A DNA stretch of 64,000 nt from Carya illinoinensis. Lineage: Eukaryota > Streptophyta > Magnoliopsida > Fagales > Juglandaceae. The position numbers and the translations under genes are program-made. Shown here in pieces: positions 60,001 to 64,000 of this stretch. The notes below the pieces were generated by a model. The model saw nothing but the letters and a program-made list of their open reading frames with translations, searched no databases and was not told where the DNA came from. The first letter of the stretch is position 1; the number at the start of each line of letters is the position of its first letter. The stretch is taken from assembly GCF_018687715.1 (NCBI RefSeq), contig NC_056758.1:36551467-36615466 (forward strand). Reading direction: 5' to 3'.

Positions 60001-61570
60001 GAAAAAAGAACTAGACCTCGAAAAATGATGGAGTTTCATAATATCAAGATAAGCCAGGTTGGTCCAGTTTGCGTGTAGTCAAAATCAAACATTTGTGTTT
60101 CAGTAATTTGGTTGTTGTAACCAAACGCTGTATACCTTTTTGTGCAGGTTGAGCTGTTGGTCACTTATGAAGGATCAAGGTTTGTCGTGAATGATCTGAA
60201 GTTGCTGATGGATACATTTCACCGTGGTCAATTCACTGGAACTTGGCGGAGACTATTCTCGCGAGTTAAGAAGCATATAATCTGGGGAGTCTTGAAGTCT
60301 GTCACAGGAATGCAGGTAAAGAATCTGCATTGACAAACATTCAAGTTCTCCCAACCACTGCTAATCAACCAGCATTTGCCATCTTTAGCTGGGTCATGAC
60401 ACATTTAGAAAGCTTTACCTTCCTCTATGGAACATAAGGAAAACATTATTGTTTTTATTGTCAGTATTGTTGTGCAGATCTCTAATATGCCTTTATATAC
60501 GACCTTAGGAATTTCTCTTGAAAGCTAAAGTTTCTAATATATTTGATTTTTCTTTTTGAGGGAAAATTACAATCACATTGGTTTTTTCAATTGGAACCAA
60601 TTGTCAGTCTTTCCATTAATCTTGTAGGGTAAAAAGTTCAAAGACAAAGCACACAGTCAAAGGGACACTAGCGGAAATGGTGTTCCTGATAGTGACCTGA
60701 ATTTCAGTGACAATGAAGGAGGCCAACCGGGGAAATCTGATCAGTATCCAGTTTCCTGGCTTAAGCGTCCAAGTGATGGAGCAGGTGACGGATTTGTCAC
60801 TTCCATCAGGGGCCTTTTCAATACTCAGCGTCGCAAGGCCAAGGCATTTGTGCTGCGGACTATGAGGGGTGAAGCAGAGAATGATTTTCAAGGTGATTGG
60901 AGTGAAAGTGATGTAGAATTTTCTCCTTTTGCTCGGCAGCTCACCATAACAAAAGCCAAGAGGCTTATTAGGCGGCATACAAAGAAGTTCCGCTCAAGGG
61001 GACAAAAAGGTTTGTGTAATTTTTTTCATTTTTTGTTTTTTTCCCATTTTTAATGATTATTGCCTTTTTGTTGGGTTGGGGGGGCATCTCTAGACCTCTA
61101 TGGAAGTAGAGAACAATGGTCTCAATCCATTTACTCTCAGAGTACTCAGTTAGAGCAATGCTACACAACCTCCCAACCTCCACAAACTATATTTTTTTAA
61201 TTTTTTAATATTTCTTTCGGTTAGTTGTCAGGGATATTTTGATTATTCCTTAGATTCTGGATCTCTGCATCCCAGTAAATTCAACCAAAGCAAACATGGT
61301 TGGTTATTTGTATTCAGAGCAACAATTTGAGTATCTGTTTAGAAGTGATAAACTCTTGATTGGAACGTTTTTTTTTTTTTTTTTTTTTTTTTTCAAGCCT
61401 ACCGACTGGATGATTTTAACTCAACTTGAAAACTTTGAGACTGACTTGTTCTTGAATCAGGTTCATCCTCCCAACAGAGAGAATCACTTCCGTCGTCACC
61501 AAGGGAGACCACTCCGTTTGAGAGTGATTCTTCCAGTGGATCCTCCCCTTACGAGGATTTTCATGAATAG
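20549..61570 (+). CDS. SAB: SABRE-type bridge-like lipid transfer protein (FMP27/BLTP2/Hobbit family)
   Basis: I infer 23 coding exons: 20549-20619, 24368-24479, 25539-25799, 26169-26431, 26693-26909, 32922-33092, 33186-33263, 37600-37851, 39823-41901, 43018-44887, 45129-45229, 48330-48689, 48791-48909, 50397-50646, 52027-52251, 56781-56920, 58219-58291, 59109-59210, 59319-59492, 59728-60057, 60148-60315, 60628-61009 and 61461-61570. All junctions are GT-AG and in phase; 7908 nt, 2635 aa, against about 2600 for Arabidopsis SABRE. Residues 6-25 form a membrane anchor ([20 protein letters not shown]). The body fits the repeating beta-groove family. The GFWDK-type region lies around residues 1430-1560 ([18 protein letters not shown]), followed by a conserved [19 protein letters not shown] segment. 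A coiled-coil-like part comes at about 2070-2140, then [20 protein letters not shown], and the end is SSPYEDFHE. Plant SABRE controls cell expansion, cell-plate/microtubule organisation and pollen-tube or root growth; relatives bridge ER and plasma membrane. The paralogue KINKY POLLEN is the main alternative. Confidence 0.93.
22216..22251. repeat. C24-A12 homopolymer inside the intron 1 LINE
   Basis: Twenty-four C then twelve A. The related LINE at 35843-35850 has only a run of seven G at the equivalent point (coding GGWC), so this is an expansion of a natural G run, or an assembly error. Confidence 0.85.
22737..22839 (+). mobile_element. 103-bp LINE tail nested in the intron 1 LINE
   Basis: TATACTCCCTGTGTACTTGG, then GCATTGCC, AATAAAGATTATTACTTAT and an A-tail is a plus-strand LINE 3' end. 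AACTCTGCCAAATT flanks it at 22723-22736 and 22840-22853 (14 bp, perfect). It interrupts the reverse-transcriptase region of the host LINE. Confidence 0.88.
24801..24978. mobile_element. MITE in SABRE intron 2
   Basis: Ends GGTTGGGTTTGGGTAGTAAGG and, on the reverse strand, GGCCAGTTTGGGTGGTGGAC form terminal inverted repeats. TTA precedes it and CTA follows. The interior has repeated AGTAGTGAATAGTAGT-like A/G-rich sequence. Confidence 0.55.
28872..30939 (-). mobile_element. Younger ORF2-less LINE copy with 5' tandem monomers
   Basis: This 2068-bp element sits inside the older copy, flanked by TCACAT at 28866-28871 and 30940-30945. Read on the minus strand it has GC-rich monomers (about 30870-30400), then a broken ORF1. 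ORF1 begins near 30330 ([14 protein letters not shown]) and continues through [16 protein letters not shown] to [21 protein letters not shown] and a stop at about 29095. A 3' UTR with the family's TACTTGGTTACTCCTAG tail and an A-tail follow directly. No reverse transcriptase is present, so it would need another LINE to move. Confidence 0.78.
30403..30868 (-). repeat. GC-rich tandem monomers at the LINE 5' end
   Basis: Three diverged units start near 30403, 30561 and about 30712. They share CTACGAAAA..TGCAG, GGAGGAGGATTGACGT, GGCCCCTCAA and GGCCTTGTCT..GGCGGTGG blocks at 140-158 bp spacing. A related set lies at about 31790-32140 in the older copy. By position they resemble LINE promoter monomers. 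Open frames here are by-products of base composition. Confidence 0.7.
33531..37335 (+). repeat. Tandem duplication of about 290 bp split by a LINE
   Basis: Unit 1 is 33531-33636 plus about 36867-37057; unit 2 is 37058 to about 37335. Both have TATGGATGTTGGCATCTGA, GCCTGAGAACAAAATGAA-like sequence (TTCCTGAGAAC in unit 2), TTGAGAAAGTTCTGTCTTGG, ACCCTCACTCTTTTTGCCC and TGATGCATGTCAGCTAG in order. The LINE lies within unit 1, so the duplication came first. Confidence 0.7.
33637..36850 (+). mobile_element. 5'-truncated L1-clade LINE in SABRE intron 7
   Basis: GTTCTGTCTTGGTGTT (33621-33636) and GTTCTATCTTGGTGTT (36851-36866) form a 16-bp target duplication with one mismatch. The longest frame is 33856-35307 (483 codons). 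It covers [67 protein letters not shown] and [16 protein letters not shown]. The active-site block reads [11 protein letters not shown], so FADD has become VADG. The thumb, zf-RVT ([24 protein letters not shown]) and [18 protein letters not shown] follow in other frames. The A-tail ends at 36850. The element is dead. Confidence 0.88.
38637..38675 (+). repeat. (TG)n microsatellite
   Basis: About 19 TG units in SABRE intron 8. Confidence 0.9.
38982..39517. mobile_element. MITE with long terminal inverted repeats in SABRE intron 8
   Basis: The left end GTGCCTGTTTGGGATTG continues GTGGTAGGAAATAGAGCTTTT. The right end, read on the reverse strand, is GGGGTTGTTTGGGATTG followed by CGGTAGGAAATAGAGTTTTA. 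The inverted repeats are about 40 bp. TCA lies on each side (38979-38981 and 39518-39520). A second GGGCCTGTTTGGG near 39174 may be an internal or nested end. Confidence 0.72.
41902..43017 (+). other. SABRE intron 9 with an in-frame read-through start
   Basis: The exon 9 frame stays open for 98 codons past the donor (CAACAG/GTGAAG) to a stop at about 42198. The protein family continues instead in exon 10 ([20 protein letters not shown]), so the intron is preferred. A LINE fragment lies at about 42310-42912. Confidence 0.8.
42310..42912 (-). mobile_element. Internally deleted LINE 3' fragment in SABRE intron 9
   Basis: On the minus strand, [20 protein letters not shown] is joined directly to a zf-RVT-like stretch ([24 protein letters not shown]) and then to [17 protein letters not shown]. 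The segment normally between them is missing. The tail complement is CAAGTACACAAGACATGTAC. Boundaries are approximate. Confidence 0.7.
45375..45571 (+). mobile_element. MITE (GGCCCCATTTGGATAGT family)
   Basis: Ends GGCCCCATTTGGATAGT and, on the reverse strand, GGTGCCGTTTAGATAGT. CAA precedes it and TAA follows. The body holds ATTTCATCTCATCTCATC, AATAATAATATTAAAAAATAATA and TTTTATTCAACTTTCA. This is the best-preserved copy of a family seen about six times in the window. Confidence 0.7.
45934..46344 (+). mobile_element. 411-bp 5'-truncated LINE in SABRE intron 11
   Basis: AGGATGTCCAAGAGCATT flanks it perfectly at 45916-45933 and 46345-46362 (18 bp). It encodes the last ORF2 residues ([31 protein letters not shown]), then the 3' UTR with CTTTTTGTGTACTTGGGCTATGC and an A-tail. 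Confidence 0.9.
46430..47930 (+). mobile_element. Older LINE fragment in SABRE intron 11
   Basis: Broken frames in LINE order: [12 protein letters not shown] thumb sequence, [54 protein letters not shown], the zf-RVT area, and [31 protein letters not shown]. There are many frameshifts and no clear A-tail or target duplication, so it is older than its neighbour. Confidence 0.75.
47958..48023 (+). repeat. Two 33-bp tandem units
   Basis: TTGTAGTGTCAAAAG..GTTGTCAAAC is repeated at once as TTGTGGTGTCAAAAG..GTTGTCAAGT, three differences over 33 bp. Confidence 0.85.
49043..49095 (-). mobile_element. 53-bp LINE tail insertion
   Basis: A T-run, then GATAAGTAAAAAGTTTATTGATCC, lies between two perfect copies of CTCATTGAGTCAATATCT (49025-49042 and 49096-49113). 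It is almost nothing but the tail of a LINE, antisense to SABRE. Confidence 0.88.
49127..49863 (-). mobile_element. 5'-truncated LINE fragment in SABRE intron 13
   Basis: On the minus strand it reads [42 protein letters not shown] (zf-RVT) and [29 protein letters not shown], followed by the GGGCTATGCCC-type 3' UTR and an A-tail. The flanks TCTATATGCTCATAAT (49111-49126) and TCTATATGTTCACAAT (49864-49879) form a target duplication with two mismatches. A T-rich spacer near 49750-49765 interrupts the frame. Confidence 0.82.
50647..52026 (+). other. SABRE intron 14 with a C33 tract
   Basis: 1380 bp. The only clear feature is an uninterrupted C33 tract at 51877-51909, about 120 bp before the exon 15 acceptor. 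No element signature is visible. Confidence 0.7.
51877..51909. repeat. C33 homopolymer
   Basis: An uninterrupted run of about 33 C. Such a length is rare in plant nuclear DNA and may be a collapsed or mis-called tract. Confidence 0.85.
52330..52713 (-). mobile_element. MITE-like copy in SABRE intron 15
   Basis: GAATGAGATGAGATGAG, TTAAAATATTGTTAGAATAAAATTTTTTAATATTATTTTTGTTTTG, GGAAAGTTGTAATGA and GATGAGATGGGTTCCCAAACGAGACC are the reverse complement of the 45375-45571 family, with extra repeated GAATAGTAGTGAA units. TTA precedes and TAA follows, but the left end is unclear. Confidence 0.5.
53028..53055. repeat. G28 homopolymer
   Basis: About 28 G in a row, preceded by GAGGACCGC. It is outside the LINE body and could form a G-quadruplex, or could be a base-calling artefact. 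Confidence 0.85.
53295..56177 (+). mobile_element. 5'-truncated L1-clade LINE in SABRE intron 15
   Basis: GCTTGCAAGGAG flanks it at 53283-53294 and 56178-56189 (12 bp, perfect). Pieces of ORF2 in order: [96 protein letters not shown] and [11 protein letters not shown] (catalytic FADD intact), [23 protein letters not shown], zf-RVT and a [18 protein letters not shown] end. Several stops and frameshifts kill it. The tail is an (ATA)n/(TAA)n run at about 56136-56176 rather than plain poly-A. Confidence 0.9.
57014..57063 (+). repeat. (CT)n microsatellite in SABRE intron 16
   Basis: About 25 CT units. Confidence 0.92.
57439..57533 (+). mobile_element. Probable LINE tail in SABRE intron 16
   Basis: CTTGTATATACTCCCAATG, then TACTTGGGTAGCGCCCCTTG and TTTTTTAGTAAATTGA matches the LINE 3' UTR. 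Flanks TTGTAGATTTTTCAAA (57423-57438) and TTGTGGATTTTTTTAAA (57534-57550) resemble a degraded target duplication. Confidence 0.5.
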
Positions 61571-62300
61571 AATTCTCTCTTTTTATCCAGTGGGGATATT
61601 CCGTAGTCCTTTATGGAGCACACACCAGAAGGCCCCTCAGTCCTTTGTTTGTTAAGGGGAAAATGAACAGGGTGGTAACCTGCTCTACTTAGTCAGCATC
61701 CTCTCGATGAAGAGCTTGAGAGATTCATTTTCCCGCATCATCTTTGAATAAAACGCAATCTGGGGGATACCTCTAATGGAGGAGATCAATATATGCCTAA
61801 AAGGGCTGAGTATATGAGTGGAGCATACCTTCAGTGGTGCTTGACTACAAGGACCTGAGTTGAACTCACCTGCTAGCTCTGGCGTTACAAAACTCTTTTG
61901 GCACAAGAGAGGAAACTAATCCCTTTGCCTCAAAGGGTTGTCTTTTTGTATATTGTTATGGCTCGAGTATGGGAATATAGTCTCTAAATTTTGAGTTACC
62001 AGAATTTTGTTATTTTGTACATACATTAATATATATATATATAAATATATATATTTGCCAATAGAAATAAGGTTATATTGCCTCTGTTTGTTTAGTCCCC
62101 ATATGATCTGTGAAAATTATATTTACTGAAGAATTTAATTTCCTACGTGAAATGTAAATAGCTTTCAACTCTCTGTAAGAATATTCTGTAAAACTAGGTA
62201 TGGGGCTGGGGTATATTCTGTCGAGTGGTGCTATATCCAGTCCTCTAAAGAGGACTATATTGCAGTCCCGATGTGTAAAATGACTAAACTATCCCCATTT
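61571..62300 (+). other. SABRE 3' UTR and downstream sequence
   Basis: This follows the TAG at 61568-61570. No second gene is seen. An (AT)n tract lies near 62025-62052. The polyadenylation site was not determined. Confidence 0.5.
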
Positions 62301-62496
62301 TACAGCAAGAAATAACTACATTACCCTTCTTTTCAACCCAAAGCAAAACGGACAAGAAAACATTTGAATCTCTTCTGCAATATGCCTATGCCGCGCCCCC
62401 GACCAAATCTCCACCATCATCAACCACCACAACCCAATCTCTTCCACCATCAATGGAACAACCACATTCACCATCGATGGAGCCACATACTCAAGG

Positions 62497-62800
62497 TTTG
62501 TTTTCTTTTCGATTTTTGGTGTCTTACGCATATTTTGGTTAAGATGCTGCCGTTTTATGCATCTTTGGTGTCTTACGCATAAAAGCGTATTTTTTTTTCG
62601 CACCTTTGGTGCATTACGCTTCATCGTTTTCTTTATGAGGGTTTGGTGTCTTACGCATCTTTGGTGTGTTGCGCATAAAAAAAATTGTCCAAGTGTCTTT
62701 TTTCCCTTACGACAGTTTGTTTTCTTTTTTTGGTGTCTTATGCATGAAAGTATTTTCAAATGTTGTGCTCTGTGCTCAAATGTTTTGGTGTCTTTATGAC
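62497..62800. repeat. Dispersed short repeat around GGTGTCTTACGCAT
   Basis: GGTGTCTTACGCAT or close variants (GGTGTGTTGCGCAT, GGTGCATTACGCTT, GGTGTCTTATGCAT) occur about six times in 300 bp, often preceded by TTT or CTTT. Spacing is irregular. A 164-codon minus-strand frame through this block is Lys/His/Arg-rich because of the repeats and is not called as a gene. Confidence 0.6.
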
Positions 62801-63660
62801 AGAATCGCATTCGTTGGTTCCATAGGCATTTCTACACCCAGTGAATAAAGCTCCCCACACAGACTATGTTGGTACCGGCATTTCTTTGATAATCGAAACT
62901 GCATCCTGCAATTTTCCTGCACGGCCAAGCAAGTCCACCATGGAAGCATAATGCTGACCCCCTGGCTCAATTCCATATTCCTTTATTAGCTGAAAGTAAT
63001 CTCGCCCATCTTCAACTAACCTTGCATGGCTACAAGCATACAGAACACACTAAAAAGTGATGAAATTTGGCTTCATCCCAACAGCTTCCAGATCTCTAAA
63101 TAGAGAGAGAGCTCTATCCGAATGGGTATGCTGAGCACAAGCTATCAACATTGCATTCCACGTACCAAGATTCTTAACTGGTAACGCCACAAAAACCTGA
63201 TAAGCTCCCTCGATAACCCCACACTTAGAATACAACGAAATCAAAGAATTACCCACAAAACTCAATGAATCAGAGCTCGTCTTCAAGCAAAACACATGTA
63301 TTTGCTTCCCTAATTCTAATGAGAAATGATTTGTGCAGTCGGCAAATGCAGTCGACGTGCAGTCGCTTTGAAAAAAATGAATTAATATAGGACCTATATG
63401 AAAAAAAAAAAAAATTATTTTTATAACTTTTTTTTATTCATTCTGTATGACCATGAAAAAAAAAATATTTTTATAATTTTTTTTATTTATTCCGTACAGC
63501 CAACTGCATGCCGATTACGTCTAGCAAAGCCCAATTCTAATAGTGTTGAATAGCCACAAACCTTTATCACACTTGAAAATGTAAAATCGTTAACATCCAA
63601 ATTCTCGAACAAAGCTTGCTTAAACAATCTTAAACAATCACAGAAAGGCAATGTATAGAC
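62800..63660 (-). pseudogene. Pentatricopeptide repeat (PPR) protein pseudogene
   Basis: Read on the minus strand it gives FENLDVNDFTFSSVIKVCGY, then STLLELG, an insertion, then KQIHVFCLKTSSDSLSFVGN, SLISLYSKCGVIEGAYQVF, ALPVKNLGTWNAMLIACAQH, PNFITF, a stop, CVLYACSHARLVEDGRDYF, YGIEPGGQHYASMVDLLGRA, SIIKEMPVPT, another stop, and SVWGALFTGC. These are classic PLS-type plant PPR blocks near the C-terminal end of such proteins. Two in-frame stops and a 212-bp MITE show that it is dead. PPR proteins usually bind organellar RNA; the original target cannot be told. Confidence 0.85.
63321..63532. mobile_element. MULE-like MITE inserted in the PPR pseudogene
   Basis: A 212-bp insertion flanked by perfect 9-bp AATTCTAAT (63312-63320 and 63533-63541). 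Removing it and one flank restores the STLLELGKQIH reading of the PPR frame. The ends share TCGGCA..TGCAGT in inverted orientation. The interior is A/T-rich. Confidence 0.8.
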
Positions 63661-64000
63661 TGCCCAATATCACAACTGGACAAAATCGCGCACTACTTCG
63701 TCGCGCTTGAGAGTATATGGTTGTCGGGTCGAACCCCAATACGGAACATTCAACGAAAGAACTAGAGGGCAAGCAAAGAAACTCATTCTGGGCAAAGGAT
63801 GAGATCACGGAGCTCCAAGTGGTGGATGACTTACGTGGGGCATCATTGAAAATCCTCTAACTATGTCATGAGGAAGGGGGCGACGATGAAGATGGGGCGA
63901 GGGGGAGGAAGGGATTTACTCTTTTTTGAGGAAGTGGACGATGACGTAGCATGCAATGTGGAGCGGCGACGGCGACGGGGCGATGGGGATGGTGTCCTCT
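63661..64000. other. Unassigned sequence at the window end
   Basis: The last ~150 bp are G-rich (GGGGCGAGGGGGAGGAAGGG, GGCGACGGCGACGGGGCGATGG) and could be the start of a further gene or repeat cut by the window. No frame can be assigned. Confidence 0.35.

Noticed and set aside
62316..62810. 164-codon minus-strand frame rich in Lys, His and Arg
   Set aside because: It follows the GGTGTCTTACGCAT repeat units and has no recognisable domain.
1..64000. CRISPR array, bacterial operon, organelle DNA or viral genome
   Set aside because: No regular direct repeats with unique spacers, no operon-like gene spacing and no viral genes; exons, introns and plant elements fit nuclear plant DNA.

Overview
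This window is nuclear DNA of a flowering plant. It shows spliced genes with GT-AG introns, plant-only gene types (a plastid CLT-type CRT-like transporter, SABRE, a PPR protein), AT-rich intergenic DNA and plant-style LINEs, MITEs and LTR elements. The LINE ORF1 style (a start like [14 protein letters not shown]) and the ATCTCATCTCATC-bearing MITEs remind me of woody Fagales such as walnut or pecan, but that is an impression from memory and was not tested.

Three intact protein genes can be rebuilt exon by exon. (1) On + at 1363-6728, a 10-exon CRT-like transporter (CLT family, plastid thiol/glutathione transport), 426 aa. (2) On - at 7897-10826, an 8-exon neuroguidin/Lcp5-like Sas10/C1D protein (ribosome biogenesis), 319 aa, convergent with gene 1. 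(3) On + at 20549-61570, a 23-exon, 41-kb gene for a SABRE-type bridge-like lipid transfer protein (FMP27/BLTP2/Hobbit family), 2635 aa. All three reading frames stay open through every inferred junction. A fourth locus, on - at about 62800-63660, is a broken PPR gene with in-frame stops and a MITE insertion.

The rest is mostly transposable elements. Between genes 2 and 3 lie a non-autonomous hAT element (11372-14005, 8-bp TSD), a solo LTR (14126-15497, 5-bp TSD), a Tourist-like MITE, a tRNA-type SINE with an 18-bp TSD, and a MULE-like element. SABRE is long because its introns hold L1-clade LINEs: intron 1 (antisense), intron 5 (two nested ORF2-less copies, antisense), intron 7 (sense, 16-bp TSD, inserted into an older tandem duplication), intron 9 (antisense), intron 11 (sense, two), intron 13 (antisense, stacked on a 53-bp LINE tail) and intron 15 (sense, 12-bp TSD). 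Several 50-105 bp LINE tails with their own TSDs are scattered in the window.

I found no CRISPR array, tRNA, rRNA or bacterial-type system, and no clearly new biochemical system. The most distinctive structure is the ORF2-less LINE family with GC-rich tandem monomers at its 5' end, present as one copy inserted inside another (27711 to about 32190). All calls come from reading the sequence and from family knowledge; no database search was run.
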